Below, piece after piece: positions 25,880 to 37,437 of a stretch of DNA of 64,000 bases. The position numbers were made by a program, and so were the translations under genes. Numbering within the stretch: the stretch's first letter is position 1; the number at the start of each line of letters is the position of its first letter. Location: the NCBI RefSeq assembly GCF_003478505.1, contig NZ_QUFI01000017.1:3988-67987 (forward strand), given 5' to 3'. A model generated the notes under the pieces. It did not search any database. It saw only the letters and a program-made list of their open reading frames with translations, and was not told where the DNA came from. The stretch comes from Clostridium sp. AF27-2AA (GTDB lineage Bacteria; Bacillota; Clostridia; Lachnospirales; Lachnospiraceae).

Positions 25880-26209
25880 ATGGTGCATTATAAGAAAAGC
25901 GTATTCCGCAGCCTGGCTATGGTGACACAGCTTGGCTTTAGTGTGCTGACTCCGGTTCTTTTATGCGTTTACACAGGTTATCTGGTGGATTCCCATTTTG
26001 GGACGAAGCTTATGGTACCGATGCTGATTCTGGGTGTGCTGGCTGGCGGACGCTGCGGCTGGGTCATGGCGAAGAATACTCTGATGCAGGAGCAGAAAGA
26101 GGATGAGCGCTTACGACAGCAGCAGAGTGCCGGGCAGGCACGAAGCGGAATCAGCAAACCAAAACAGCCGAGCCGTATTTTTCATGAAGACAGCAAAGGA
26201 GGCAGGTAA
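25880..26209 (+). CDS. AtpZ/AtpI-family small membrane protein
   Basis: This 109-residue protein has two hydrophobic helices (LAMVTQLGFSVLTPVLLCVY and LMVPMLILGVLAG) and a charged tail. It matches the AtpZ/AtpI type that precedes ATP synthase genes and helps c-ring assembly or Mg2+ supply. The start at 25880 has GAGAGGTGG just upstream; the longer extension to 25835 crosses the promoter -10. First gene of the atp operon. Confidence 0.78.
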   Translation: MVHYKKSVFRSLAMVTQLGFSVLTPVLLCVYTGYLVDSHFGTKLMVPMLILGVLAGGRCGWVMAKNTLMQEQKEDERLRQQQSAGQARSGISKPKQPSRIFHEDSKGGR

Positions 26210-26211
26210 CG

Positions 26212-26676
26212 ATGGAGTGGCTGAGTAAGTCAACAAAACGGCTGCTTGCTGAGATGTCAGCAGGAATCCTTTTTTACAATGTGATTCTGATCATCCTTGC
26301 GGTCCTGCTTCTTCCACGGATTTCCTATCCGGTGGTCCCGGTAGTTCTGGGACTCATCGTGGGAGCAGTGGGAGCCATCTGCATGCTGATCCATATGGCG
26401 GTGACGACCGAGCGGGTACTGGACAGCGGAAGCGAAAGCTATGCAAACAAATATACCGTAGCGCAGAGTATGCTGCGCAAGCTGGTACTGGTTGCGGCTT
26501 TCCTGATCTGCTGGAAAGTCTTAAAGATCGATCTTCTGGCAGCGGTGATCGGAACCATGGGCATGAAAGCAGGCGCATACCTGCAGCCACTGGTTCACAG
26601 AATTTCCGGTGGAAAAGAACCGGAAGCTTCTGCGCAGGCAGATACTTCCGACAATGACCGGCCGGGGATATCATGA
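26212..26676 (+). CDS. ATP synthase subunit I-like membrane protein
   Basis: This 154-residue protein has about four hydrophobic segments and no catalytic motif. Its place directly before atpB, and the pattern of helices, fit the ATP synthase I family, which assists Fo assembly. It starts two bases after the previous stop with AGGAGGCAGG as ribosome binding site. Its sequence is weakly conserved, so the call rests largely on position. Confidence 0.7.
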   Translation: MEWLSKSTKRLLAEMSAGILFYNVILIILAVLLLPRISYPVVPVVLGLIVGAVGAICMLIHMAVTTERVLDSGSESYANKYTVAQSMLRKLVLVAAFLICWKVLKIDLLAAVIGTMGMKAGAYLQPLVHRISGGKEPEASAQADTSDNDRPGIS

Positions 26677-26695
26677 GAGAAAGGAGGAACCGTGA

Positions 26696-27397
26696 ATGGG
26701 AATGCTGATATCCAATGAGCCTGACTTTATGATACACGGGGTATTAAAATACCAGTTATTCGGTCAGGACTTCTGGATCACAACAACGACCATAGGCATG
26801 TGGATCATCACAGCGCTCATCCTGATTCTTGCGGTACTGGCAAACCGGACTTTGAAAAAAGCGACGGATCAGCCGGGAACATTTCAGAATGTGCTTGAGA
26901 TGGCCTACGAGGCACTGCAGGGCATGACATCAGGAATCCTGGGAGGCAACGCAAGACGTTTCATCAACTACATCGGAACGATCTTCGTATTCATCCTCTT
27001 TTGTAACCTGAGCGGCCTGTTAGGACTTCGTGCTCCGACAGCCGACTATGGCGTTACTTTCCTGCTTGGTATGTTTACGTTCTTCATTGTAAACTACCAG
27101 GGCATCAAGAACAGGGGTGTAAGACATTTTACCAGCCTGTTTGAGCCGACCCCGATCTTATTCCCGATTAACTTAATCGGTGAGATCGCAAACCCGATTT
27201 CCATTTCCCTGCGTCTGTTCGCAAACCTGCTGTCAGGCGTTATCATTATGGGATTATGGTACGGCATGATGCCGATCTTTACCAACATCGGTATTCCGGC
27301 GGCACTTCATGTTTACTGTGATGTATTCTCCGGTGCGATTCAGACATACGTATTCTGTATGCTGACCATGGTTTATATTAACGATAAGATGGAATAA
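26696..27397 (+). CDS. atpB: F-type ATP synthase subunit a
   Basis: This 233-residue membrane subunit forms the ion half-channels with the c-ring. The essential Arg lies in SISLRLFANLLSG, and the NLIGEIANPIS segment before it is typical. AAGGAGG precedes the ATG. A 203-bp gap follows before atpE, which is unusually long for an atp operon. Confidence 0.95.
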   Translation: MGMLISNEPDFMIHGVLKYQLFGQDFWITTTTIGMWIITALILILAVLANRTLKKATDQPGTFQNVLEMAYEALQGMTSGILGGNARRFINYIGTIFVFILFCNLSGLLGLRAPTADYGVTFLLGMFTFFIVNYQGIKNRGVRHFTSLFEPTPILFPINLIGEIANPISISLRLFANLLSGVIIMGLWYGMMPIFTNIGIPAALHVYCDVFSGAIQTYVFCMLTMVYINDKME

Positions 27398-27861
<464 letters not shown>

Positions 27862-27868
27862 AGAACGG

Positions 27869-27886
27869 AACGTTGCGGAGACGCAG
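27869..27886 (+). other. Intercistronic hairpin atpE-atpF
   Basis: CGTTGCG and CGCAGCG form a 7-bp stem with a GAGA tetraloop and one G-U pair. There is no T-run. Such a hairpin can protect the atpE message from 3' decay and support the high c-subunit stoichiometry. Confidence 0.55.
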
Positions 27887-27914
27887 CGATTATTAACGAA
27901 AGGAGGCGTAAGAC

Positions 27915-28430
27915 TTGGACAGACTGATAGGATTTGATCCGCAGCTTCTGCATGACGCAGTGCTGACCGGTATCAACATCTTCATTTTATTCTTTGCATT
28001 GTCCTATCTGCTTTTCAATCCGGTGCGCGACGTGCTGGAAAAGAGAAAACAGAAGATTGCCGGCGAGCTGGCGTCTGCTGCGGAAGACAAATCTTCTGCA
28101 GAGGCTATGAAGGCTGAGTACGAGGCAAAATTAAGAGACGTGAACAAAGAAGCTGAGAGCATTCTGGAGACTGCACGGCGTAAAGCCAAAGCCCGTGAGG
28201 AGGAAATGCTCGATGAAGCCAAGGCCGAAGCAGCCAGAATCATTGAGCGGGCAAACCGCGAAGTTGAGCTGGAGAAGAAGAAAGCTCTCGATGACATGAA
28301 GCAGGAGATCGTAGACATCGCCGCATTCATGGCAGAGAAGGTTGTTGGAAACTCCATCGATGTTAAGATTCAGGATGCTTTGATTGATGAGACTTTGAAG
28401 GAAATGGGTGAACATACATGGCAAAGCTAG
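27915..28430 (+). CDS. atpF: F-type ATP synthase subunit b
   Basis: This 171-residue peripheral stalk protein has one N-terminal membrane helix (AVLTGINIFILFFALSYLLF), then NPVRDVLEKRKQKI and a long, highly charged Lys/Glu/Ala coiled coil. The start is TTG with AAAGGAGG at good spacing. The end overlaps atpH by 13 bases. Confidence 0.94.
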   Translation: MDRLIGFDPQLLHDAVLTGINIFILFFALSYLLFNPVRDVLEKRKQKIAGELASAAEDKSSAEAMKAEYEAKLRDVNKEAESILETARRKAKAREEEMLDEAKAEAARIIERANREVELEKKKALDDMKQEIVDIAAFMAEKVVGNSIDVKIQDALIDETLKEMGEHTWQS

Positions 28431-28966
28431 TTTCAAAGGTGTACGGCGATGCATTGTTTGAGACAGCCATGGAAAAAGAGCTTGTGGATATCCTCTACGA
28501 GGAAACCTCTGCTCTGCTCCCCATTTTACAGGCCAACCCGGAGCTCTTTTCCGTTCTCGGAAACCCGCAGATCGTAAAAGAAGAGAAGGTTGCCTTATTA
28601 CATCAGGTCTTTTCCGGAAAGATTGCGGAGGAGCTGATGGGCTTCTTGAGCATCATTGTTGAGAAAGACAGACAGAACGAGATAATCTCGATTCTGGAAT
28701 ATTTCATCCAGAGGGTGAAGGAATTCAAAAAGATCGGAGCTGCTTATGTGACCAGCGCAGTGGAGCTGGGCGCGGAGCAGAAGGCCGCTTTGGAAAAAAG
28801 ACTGCTTGAGACCACCGGTTATGTGCAGTTTGAAATGCACTACGATGTGGACGCGTCCCTCCTCGGGGGCATGGTCATCCGCATCGGAGACCGCGTAGTG
28901 GACAGCAGCATCAAGACAAGGCTTTACGAGCTGAAGAAGGAGTTATCCGCGCTTCAGCTGGCATAA
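28418..28966 (+). CDS. atpH: F-type ATP synthase subunit delta
   Basis: This 182-residue subunit connects the b stalk to the top of F1. The N-terminal VSKVYGDALFETA block and the C-terminal DASLLGGMVIRIGDRVVDSSIKTRL block are the family hallmarks. It overlaps atpF, so the two are translationally coupled. Confidence 0.95.
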   Translation: MAKLVSKVYGDALFETAMEKELVDILYEETSALLPILQANPELFSVLGNPQIVKEEKVALLHQVFSGKIAEELMGFLSIIVEKDRQNEIISILEYFIQRVKEFKKIGAAYVTSAVELGAEQKAALEKRLLETTGYVQFEMHYDVDASLLGGMVIRIGDRVVDSSIKTRLYELKKELSALQLA

Positions 28967-28987
28967 TAAGTCGGAAAGGAACAGACA

Positions 28988-30490
28988 ATGAATTTGAGAC
29001 CAGAAGAAATCAGTTCGGTAATCAAAGAACAGATTGCAAAGTATTCTACCAAACTGGAAGTCTCTGATGTCGGCACCGTTATCACGGTTGCGGACGGTAT
29101 CGCTCGAGTTCATGGACTGGAGAAAGCCATGCAGGGTGAGCTTCTGGAATTCCCGGGAGAGGTATACGGCATGGTCCAGAACCTGGAGGAAGACAACGTA
29201 GGTGTCGTTCTCTTAGGTGATACCAGGAACATCAGTGAGGGAGATATCGTTAAGACAACCGGCCGCGTGGTTGAGGTCCCGGTAGGCGATGCCATGACCG
29301 GACGAGTTGTCAACGCGTTAGGTATGCCGATTGACGGCAAGGGCCCGATCGAGACTGACAAATTCCGCCGTGTTGAGCGTGTTGCTCACGGCGTAATCGA
29401 AAGAAAATCTGTAGACACCCCGTTACAGACCGGTATCAAGGCAATTGACGCCATGATTCCGATTGGCCGCGGACAGCGAGAGCTGATCATCGGTGACCGT
29501 CAGACCGGTAAGACCGCCATCGCGATCGATACCATCATCAACCAGAAGGGTCAGGGCGTTCACTGTATCTACGTTGCAATCGGTCAGAAAGCATCTACCG
29601 TTGCCAACATTGTAAGAACCTTAGAGGAGTTCGGCGCTATGGACTACACCACCATCGTAGTTTCCACGGCATCCGACCTGGCTCCGTTACAGTACATCGC
29701 ACCATATTCCGGATGTGCGATCGGTGAGGAGTGGATGGAAAACGGAGAGGACGTACTGGTAGTCTATGATGACTTGACCAAGCACGCTGCCGCTTACCGT
29801 ACCCTGTCCCTTCTTCTGAAGAGACCGCCGGGACGTGAGGCTTATCCGGGCGACGTATTCTACCTGCACTCCAGACTGCTGGAGCGCGCATCCCGTCTGT
29901 CGGATGACTTAGGCGGCGGTTCCTTAACCGCTCTGCCGATCATCGAGACGCAGGCGGGCGATGTATCCGCATACATCCCGACCAACGTAATTTCCATTAC
30001 CGATGGTCAGATCTACCTTGAGACTGAGATGTTCAACTCCGGCTTCCGTCCGGCTATCAACGCTGGTTTGTCCGTATCCCGAGTAGGCGGCGCGGCACAG
30101 ATCAAGGCAATCAAGAAGATTGCAGCGCCGATCCGTGTGGAACTGGCACAGTACCGCGAGCTGGCAAGCTTCGCCCAGTTCGGCTCCGAGCTGGATGCAG
30201 CAACCACCGAGCAGCTGGCACAGGGCGAGCGCATCCGTGAAGTCTTAAAACAGCCTCAGTACCAGCCGATGCCGGTTGAGTACCAGGTAATCATCATTTA
30301 CGCAGCAACCAGAAAGCATCTTCTTGATATTCCGGTTGCAGATGTGCTGGCATTTGAGAAAGACTTATTCAAATACATTGACAGCAAGTACCCGGAGATC
30401 CCGGCAGCAATCCGCGATACCAAGGTTCTGTCCGAGGAGAACGAGGCTCTGCTTGTAAAAGCGATCAAAGAGTGCAAAGAGCAGCGCTAG
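28988..30490 (+). CDS. atpA: F-type ATP synthase subunit alpha
   Basis: This 500-residue non-catalytic nucleotide-binding subunit of F1 has the P-loop GDRQTGKTA, the [20 protein letters not shown] block and the family signature [14 protein letters not shown]. The length and order in the operon are normal. Confidence 0.98.
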   Translation: MNLRPEEISSVIKEQIAKYSTKLEVSDVGTVITVADGIARVHGLEKAMQGELLEFPGEVYGMVQNLEEDNVGVVLLGDTRNISEGDIVKTTGRVVEVPVGDAMTGRVVNALGMPIDGKGPIETDKFRRVERVAHGVIERKSVDTPLQTGIKAIDAMIPIGRGQRELIIGDRQTGKTAIAIDTIINQKGQGVHCIYVAIGQKASTVANIVRTLEEFGAMDYTTIVVSTASDLAPLQYIAPYSGCAIGEEWMENGEDVLVVYDDLTKHAAAYRTLSLLLKRPPGREAYPGDVFYLHSRLLERASRLSDDLGGGSLTALPIIETQAGDVSAYIPTNVISITDGQIYLETEMFNSGFRPAINAGLSVSRVGGAAQIKAIKKIAAPIRVELAQYRELASFAQFGSELDAATTEQLAQGERIREVLKQPQYQPMPVEYQVIIIYAATRKHLLDIPVADVLAFEKDLFKYIDSKYPEIPAAIRDTKVLSEENEALLVKAIKECKEQR

Positions 30491-30509
30491 ATAAGGCAGG
30501 TGAACGATC

Positions 30510-31373
30510 ATGGCATCGATGAGAGATATTAAACGCAGAAAAGCAAGTATCCAGAGCACCGGCCAGATTACCAAAGCCATGAAGCTGGTTTCTACAGTCA
30601 AGCTGCAGAAATCCAGACAGAAAGCAGAAGGCTCCAAGCCTTATTTCGACTTGATGTATGAGACGATCTCTTCCATGCTGAAAAAGTCAGGAACCATCGA
30701 CCACAAATACCTGCGGGCAGGCAATACGGATGGAAAGGCGGTCATTGCGATCACTTCCAACCGCGGCCTTGCCGGCGGCTACAACAACAACATTGTCAAG
30801 CTCATCGCAGGAAATGAGGCGCTGACTCCGGAGAAGACCCGGGTTTACGCCATTGGCCGCAAGGGCCGTGACGGACTGGCTAAGAAGGGCTATGAGATTG
30901 CCGAGGATTATTCCGAGGTTATCGACGAGCCAGCCTACCAGGATGCAGCAGATCTCACAAAAGAGCTGTTAGCCGCATTCGGCCGTGGAGAGATCGGTGA
31001 GATCTATCTTGCATACACTTCCTTTAAGAACACCGTAGTTCATATTCCGAAGCTCATCAAGCTCCTTCCGTTTACCATGGAAGAGAGCAGCGAGAGCGAG
31101 ACTTTGAAAGCCGAAGCCCTCATGAACTACGAGCCGAGCGAAGAAGAAGTGCTGGATATGATCATCCCGAAATATATGAGCAGTCTGATCTTTGGTGCGC
31201 TGCAGGAAGCAGTTGCCAGTGAAAATGGCGCGCGTATGACCGCCATGGATTCGGCAACCAACAATGCAGAAGAAATGCTGGGCAAGTTAGAGCTGCAGTA
31301 CAACCGTGCGCGTCAGGGTTCCATTACCCAGGAGCTTACGGAGATCATTGCAGGCGCAAATGCGATCAATTAA
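30510..31373 (+). CDS. atpG: F-type ATP synthase subunit gamma
   Basis: This 287-residue central rotor shaft has the N-terminal helix MRDIKRRKASIQSTGQITKAMKLVS and the C-terminal helix ending in NRARQGSITQELTEIIAGANAI, both highly characteristic. An 85-bp spacer with GC-rich short inverted repeats separates it from atpD. Confidence 0.97.
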   Translation: MASMRDIKRRKASIQSTGQITKAMKLVSTVKLQKSRQKAEGSKPYFDLMYETISSMLKKSGTIDHKYLRAGNTDGKAVIAITSNRGLAGGYNNNIVKLIAGNEALTPEKTRVYAIGRKGRDGLAKKGYEIAEDYSEVIDEPAYQDAADLTKELLAAFGRGEIGEIYLAYTSFKNTVVHIPKLIKLLPFTMEESSESETLKAEALMNYEPSEEEVLDMIIPKYMSSLIFGALQEAVASENGARMTAMDSATNNAEEMLGKLELQYNRARQGSITQELTEIIAGANAIN

Positions 31374-31446
31374 TCCGTTTTGGCAGGGCCTGGTGCTCTG
31401 CTGAAGCGATCGCGCTCCAAGGAGTGCATTCGAGAAAGAATTATGA

Positions 31447-32850
<1,404 letters not shown>

Positions 32851-32861
32851 GGGGTACGTCT

Positions 32862-33260
32862 ATGGCTGATGGAATGAAATTAAAGGTTGTCACCCCGACC
32901 GGCGGTTTCTACGACGGAGAAGTCTCCATGGTAGAGCTGACTACCACCGAGGGTGAGATCGGTGTATACCCGAACCACATTCCGCTGACTGCTGTAGTAG
33001 CGCCTGGCGTTCTCAAAATCCATGAGGACGGCGGCGAGAAGGAAGCAGCACTGCTGTCCGGATTCATCACCATTCTGCCGGAGCAGGTTACTGTTATGGC
33101 AGAGGTGGTTGAGTGGCCGGATGAGATCGACTTTAGCCGTGCAGAAGAGGCACGTTCCCGCGCGGAGCGCCGCCTTGCAAGTCATGAAGCTGATCTGGAT
33201 GCAGCGCGTGCGGAAGCAGCGCTGAAGCGCGCAATGGTGCGTTTGAAATTGAAACACTAA
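32862..33260 (+). CDS. atpC: F-type ATP synthase subunit epsilon
   Basis: This 132-residue protein has an N-terminal beta-sandwich (VVTPTGGFYDGEVSMVEL, TTEGEIGVYPNHIPLTAV) and a C-terminal helical hairpin rich in Ala/Arg (AEEARSRAERRLAS). It acts as rotor-linked inhibitor of ATP hydrolysis. Last gene of the operon, followed by a strong terminator. Confidence 0.96.
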   Translation: MADGMKLKVVTPTGGFYDGEVSMVELTTTEGEIGVYPNHIPLTAVVAPGVLKIHEDGGEKEAALLSGFITILPEQVTVMAEVVEWPDEIDFSRAEEARSRAERRLASHEADLDAARAEAALKRAMVRLKLKH

Positions 33261-33265
33261 AGATA

Positions 33266-33316
33266 AAAGTCCCACAGAAAGCAGTATGCATGTGCTGTTT
33301 CTGTGGGACTTTTCTT
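33266..33316. terminator. Terminator of the atp operon
   Basis: AAAGTCCCACAGAAA pairs with TTTCTGTGGGACTTT, followed by TCTTTG. The flanking A and T runs allow use by the convergent cupin gene as well. Confidence 0.9.
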
Positions 33317-33338
33317 TGCCGGATTCTACACGGTTTTC

Positions 33339-33698
33339 TTACTCGTATAAAAATCCCGGCTTATTGTAGATCAGAGCCATGAACTCTACATCCTCATTGG
33401 AATTATTTTCAATGCTGTGGAACTGTCCGACTTCGATGATGCAGCAGTCGCCAGGGCCAACCTTGGTGACGGACTTGTCGTTGTCGATGAAGTCAGCCTG
33501 TCCCTTTAAAATGTAGTACGGCTCGGTGTCATGTACGTGCTGGTGCCAGCCTACGCTTGCGCCCGGAGGAAGTACCACCCTCGCGTACATTCTGCCGTGA
33601 CCTAAAAACTCTTCTTTGGAAATGATGTGATGAACGTAAGCCGTGCCCTTGCCGCCGCCTAAGTGTTCCACCGCAACTGTGTTTTCTTTGCGAACCAT
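33339..33698 (-). CDS. Cupin-domain protein
   Basis: This 119-residue single cupin has motif 1 as GASVGWHQHVHDTEPYYILKG (His, His, Glu-type metal ligands) and motif 2 as GPGDCCIIEVGQFHSIEN. This subgroup is common in Clostridia and has no firm function. CTAAGGAGG precedes the ATG. A TATACT -10 with TTTCAT 17 bases away lies upstream at about 33765-33795 on the minus strand, so it probably has its own promoter after the potassium operon. Confidence 0.82.
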   Translation of the reverse strand: MVRKENTVAVEHLGGGKGTAYVHHIISKEEFLGHGRMYARVVLPPGASVGWHQHVHDTEPYYILKGQADFIDNDKSVTKVGPGDCCIIEVGQFHSIENNSNEDVEFMALIYNKPGFLYE

Positions 33699-33810
33699 AA
33701 TTTCAGCCTCCTTAGTCTGTAATACCGTGACTGTTCAATATTTTCCAGGTCACGTGTTATCAAAAGTATATCCCAAATTGAAACAAAATGAAATATAAAA
33801 TTATGGAATA

Positions 33811-34509
33811 TTACAGCCGCAGCATCCGGTATCCGACTCCGATATGGGTCTGGATCTGCTGGGGCGCGCCCGGAGCGGATTCCAGTTTTTTGCGGAGCGT
33901 TGCCATAAAGACCCGGAGAGAGGCTACATCGCTTTTAAAACTGCTCCCCCATACATGCTCGGTGATATAGGTGTGGGTCAGAACCTTTCCCACGTTGCGG
34001 GCCATCAGGCACAGAAGCTTGTACTCGGTAGGGGTCAGGGCCAGCGGCTCCTCGTTTAAGCAGGCGCATCCGGCAGAAAAATCAATCTTCAGAGGGCCGT
34101 TGACAAACACGGAATCCTGGGCGGACATGGTTTCCTGCATGAAGCTTAAGCGGCGCTGGGTCACGCGCAGGCGAGCCAGAAGCTCATCAACGGAAAAGGG
34201 CTTGGTCAGGTAATCATCGGCGCCATTGTCCAGAGCTTCAATCTTGTCGGTATCTTCGCTGCGGGCGCTGATGACGATAATGGGGGTCATGCTCCAGGTG
34301 CGGATCTGCCGGATGATGTTGATGCCGTCAATATCCGGAAGTCCAAGATCCAGCAGAATGATATCCGGATTGTGGGAAGATGCCTCGATCAGCGCGGTAT
34401 CTCCGTTTGCAGCGGTCAGAAAGCGGTAATCGTGCAGCTTTAAGGTGGTGGTGATCAGGTTGCGGACGGGCGCATCGTCTTCCACAACCAGAATCAGCGG
34501 TTTATTCAT
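33811..34509 (-). CDS. KdpE-like OmpR-family response regulator
   Basis: This 232-residue protein has a receiver domain (phospho-acceptor D54 in ILLDLGLPDIDG, Lys in LTKPFSVDEL) and a C-terminal winged helix (LTPTEYKLLCLMARN, VGYRM). It most resembles KdpE, the potassium/ionic-stress regulator. It is the last gene of the ktr operon and overlaps the kinase gene by eight bases. No kdpFABC genes are present here, so its likely target is the operon itself; direct GGTAT repeats upstream of ktrB are candidate binding sites. Confidence 0.9.
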   Translation of the reverse strand: MNKPLILVVEDDAPVRNLITTTLKLHDYRFLTAANGDTALIEASSHNPDIILLDLGLPDIDGINIIRQIRTWSMTPIIVISARSEDTDKIEALDNGADDYLTKPFSVDELLARLRVTQRRLSFMQETMSAQDSVFVNGPLKIDFSAGCACLNEEPLALTPTEYKLLCLMARNVGKVLTHTYITEHVWGSSFKSDVASLRVFMATLRKKLESAPGAPQQIQTHIGVGYRMLRL

Positions 34510-36511
34510 GGATTGCTACCTCCTCGCAGGGTAATGTAAAGGTAAAGATACAGCCGGATGGCGTGTTGTCAGATACGGAAATTTCTCCGCCATGGGCCCG
34601 GATGATGGAGCGGCATAAGCAGAGCCCGAGACCAAGGCTTCGGCGGCTGTCCGCAATGCGGTTTGCGCCGGTATAGCACATATCAAAGACAAACGGCTTT
34701 GCCTCATCCGGAATGCCCGGACCGTCATCCGTGACACGGATCCGCACGTTGGATTCCAGCTTATCCGTCAGAATCTGGATCCGGCTGCCTTTTTGTGTGT
34801 ATTTGATGGCATTGTCCACAAGGTTGATGATGACCTGCACAATGAGCCGGGCATCCATGCGGGCAAGCAGAAAATCATCCGTGCTTTCTGCTGTAATGCT
34901 ATGTTCAACGCTTTGACGGCTGACATGACGGAGCGCTTCGGAAATGACCTCGCTGACCAGTTCGGTTTCCATGCGCAGGTTCATGCGTCCGTCTTCAATG
35001 CGGGTGACAGCCAGCAGATTTTCCACCAGATTGATCAGCCACATGGAGTCGTCGTAGATGTCCGCGTAGATCTGCAGCCGGGTGGCTTCGTCGATGGCGG
35101 AATGGTTGGAGAGCAGGTTGCTGGCATTGCCGGATATGGCAGTCAGCGGGGTGCGCAGATCATGGGAGATGGTACGCAGCAGATTGGCCCGGAGCCGTTC
35201 CTTTTCCATCAGAAGCGCTGCCTGCTCTTTTTCCCGGATATTCTGGCGGTTTTCCATGGCCAGGGCGCCCTCTCCCAGCATGGAAACCAGAACGCTGTAT
35301 TCAAAGGAATCCATGGGATGCTCTCCGGCTTCCATGCCGGCAACTCCATAGACAGCATCCTGTACCCGGATGGCCAGATAATGGCACAGAGCATCCGGAA
35401 AGGTGTCGGTATAGGCACCGGCCCGTTTGTTGTGTGCCAGAACCCACAGGGCGGCCTCCTGTTCCCGGGGGCGGGTCAGAAATTCGGATTTTTCCGCAGA
35501 AGCAGAATCCGGGGAGAGGATGGGGGTTCCTAATGTCCCATGCTGAACCGGGTAAATGATGATGTGTTTTCCGAGTAATTTTTGAATCTGGGAAATCAGG
35601 GTATTCAGGATTGCTTCGTCGGTTTCTGCTTTTTGCAGAAGCTGGTTGGTGTCAAACAGGACCTTGGTGCGATAGGCCAGCTTGGCGGACTGGCGGGCGT
35701 GATCCTTTAGGCGGGTGGTCAGGGCACTGCTTAACAGGGCCACAACAAACATCACAATAAAGGTGACCGGATAATCCTTTCCGTACACATGAAAGGTGAA
35801 GCGCGGAGTGGTAAAAAAATAGTTAAAAACAATAACGCTGCAGGCAGAAGCCAGCAGACTGCAGCTCCATCCGGTCGTGGTGATGGAGGCCAGCAGGACT
35901 CCGAGGATATAAAGCGTGATGATGTTTGCCTCAGACAGTCCGGCCTGGTAGAAGAAGAGACCGGTCAGTGTCACGGAGATCAGAATGAAAATGGTACGCA
36001 GCAAATCTGTGGCCTGAATATGCCAGCCTGTGGACCGGAGATGCTTGTTGAGGTGGTAGCTGCTATGAACGGAGGCGGCATCCGGAATGATGTAGATATC
36101 CAGATTTGGCGCGATCTCAGTCAGCTTTTCTGTCAGGGACGGCTTGCTCCAGAGATGCCGCCGCCGGATATTGCTGCGGCCAAGGACAATTTTTGTAATA
36201 TTGTTGAGGCGCGAAAATTCCGCGATCTGGTAGGAAACATCGTCACCGTATACGGTTTCGATGGAGGCTCCAAGCTGCTCGGCCAGACGCATGTGTTCTT
36301 TCAGACGGCTCTGATCTTCTTCGGACATGGCAGAATGATCCGGCGTCTGGACATAGAGCGCAGTCAGTGTGCCATGAAAAGCATCAGACATACGGGCACC
36401 CGTCTGCACGATCCTCAGGTTTGATGGCGCAGAAGAAAGACAGACAAGGATATGCTCCCTGGTCTGCCTTTCGGAATGATATGTTTCAGAAAAATTGTTA
36501 TTCTGTATCAT
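34502..36511 (-). CDS. KdpD-like sensor kinase lacking the N-terminal KdpD domain
   Basis: This 669-residue membrane kinase has a universal-stress-protein-like domain (residues ~20-150) and four membrane helices of the DUF4118 type (~170-275). A GAF-like region follows, then the HisKA domain with phosphorylatable His in RTISHDLRTPLTAISGNAS and the HATPase domain (NLVDNAIKYT, DDGPGIP, GLGLCL). The ~210-residue N-terminal KdpD domain with its Walker A motif, present in E. coli KdpD, is absent. AAGGA sits ten bases before the ATG at 36511. It is co-transcribed with ktrBA, linking K+ or c-di-AMP status to Ktr synthesis by inference. Confidence 0.9.
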   Translation of the reverse strand: MIQNNNFSETYHSERQTREHILVCLSSAPSNLRIVQTGARMSDAFHGTLTALYVQTPDHSAMSEEDQSRLKEHMRLAEQLGASIETVYGDDVSYQIAEFSRLNNITKIVLGRSNIRRRHLWSKPSLTEKLTEIAPNLDIYIIPDAASVHSSYHLNKHLRSTGWHIQATDLLRTIFILISVTLTGLFFYQAGLSEANIITLYILGVLLASITTTGWSCSLLASACSVIVFNYFFTTPRFTFHVYGKDYPVTFIVMFVVALLSSALTTRLKDHARQSAKLAYRTKVLFDTNQLLQKAETDEAILNTLISQIQKLLGKHIIIYPVQHGTLGTPILSPDSASAEKSEFLTRPREQEAALWVLAHNKRAGAYTDTFPDALCHYLAIRVQDAVYGVAGMEAGEHPMDSFEYSVLVSMLGEGALAMENRQNIREKEQAALLMEKERLRANLLRTISHDLRTPLTAISGNASNLLSNHSAIDEATRLQIYADIYDDSMWLINLVENLLAVTRIEDGRMNLRMETELVSEVISEALRHVSRQSVEHSITAESTDDFLLARMDARLIVQVIINLVDNAIKYTQKGSRIQILTDKLESNVRIRVTDDGPGIPDEAKPFVFDMCYTGANRIADSRRSLGLGLCLCRSIIRAHGGEISVSDNTPSGCIFTFTLPCEEVAIHE

Positions 36512-36580
36512 AATGCTGGATCCTTCCATATTCGGGCATGGTTTTTCTGATTTCCATCATAAAACGGATTCTTTCGCAAA

Positions 36581-36754
36581 TCAATCGAAAGAATCATTTT
36601 CGTCCGGTATTTTTCGATCAGGATCCGGCCGCTGCTGTTCCATGCGCAGATTCCCTTTGCGCAGCCGGTCCAGAATCCGGTCAATCCGGCTCATAAGCAG
36701 ATAGATGAAGGCAAAAAACAGGACGAGAAGAAGGATCAGAATCAGATTTCTCAT
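36581..36754 (-). CDS. Small single-pass membrane protein in the ktr operon
   Basis: This 57-residue protein has one membrane helix at the N-terminus (MRNLILILLLVLFFAFIYLL) and a charged C-terminal tail with Arg, Asp and Glu. A near-perfect ribosome binding site (GGAGGTGATC) precedes the ATG, and it sits between ktrA (17 bases upstream) and the kinase gene. This strongly suggests a real gene despite its size. By place and shape it recalls small subunits such as KdpF, but no sequence family was recognised. It could stabilise Ktr or link it to the sensor kinase. Confidence 0.72.
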   Translation of the reverse strand: MRNLILILLLVLFFAFIYLLMSRIDRILDRLRKGNLRMEQQRPDPDRKIPDENDSFD

Positions 36755-36770
36755 AAGATCACCTCCAAAA

Positions 36771-37418
36771 TCAGATCCGGAAACATTTCTGCAGATCGCG
36801 GTAGCGGCCAAGGACCAGGATGGTATCTCCTGCGCAAAAACTGGTCTGCGGCGTAACCGAATACTCAATTTTGCCATTATGGCGCACTCCGATGATGTTG
36901 ATGCCATACTGCTTCCGGATGTCGATCTGCGCGACACTCATGCCAATCCACTGGTCAGGCAGATCGACTTCAAACAGATCATGATCTCCGTCGAGATCAA
37001 CAAAATCCCGGATGTGGTCAGAGCTGCAGCGAATGGCGGTCCACTTGGCCAGCTGTTTTTCCGGGTAGACGACTTCATCCGCACCGTTGCGCAGCAGAAA
37101 CTTGGCATGGACATCTCTGGCAGCCCGGGAGACAACCAGTCTGGCTCCCAGCTCCTTTAAGAGCGATGTAGTTTCCAGAGAGCTTTGAAAGTCAGTTCCG
37201 ATGGCAACAATGCAGACATCGAAATTGCGTACGCCCAGGGAAGAAAGAAAATCCTCCGAGGTGCTGTCACCAATCTGAGCGCTGGTCAGGAAAGGAAGAG
37301 CTTCGTTGACACGCACCTCATTATGATCGACTGCCATCACCTGGTGCCCCAGGGAATGCAGCTCCATGGCAATATGTTTTCCAAAACGGCCGAGGCCAAT
37401 CAGTAAAATTGATTTCAT
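36771..37418 (-). CDS. ktrA: Ktr/Trk potassium uptake regulatory subunit
   Basis: This 215-residue peripheral protein has an N-terminal RCK Rossmann domain (ILLIGLGRFGKHIAMEL) and a C-terminal RCK_C domain. RCK_N binds ATP/ADP or NAD(H), and RCK_C often binds c-di-AMP. It gates the membrane partner encoded just upstream. Length and motifs are typical of KtrA/KtrC; one RCK unit distinguishes it from the doubled TrkA. Confidence 0.92.
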   Translation of the reverse strand: MKSILLIGLGRFGKHIAMELHSLGHQVMAVDHNEVRVNEALPFLTSAQIGDSTSEDFLSSLGVRNFDVCIVAIGTDFQSSLETTSLLKELGARLVVSRAARDVHAKFLLRNGADEVVYPEKQLAKWTAIRCSSDHIRDFVDLDGDHDLFEVDLPDQWIGMSVAQIDIRKQYGINIIGVRHNGKIEYSVTPQTSFCAGDTILVLGRYRDLQKCFRI

Positions 37419-37437
37419 GATCTTGCTCCTTTACGTG

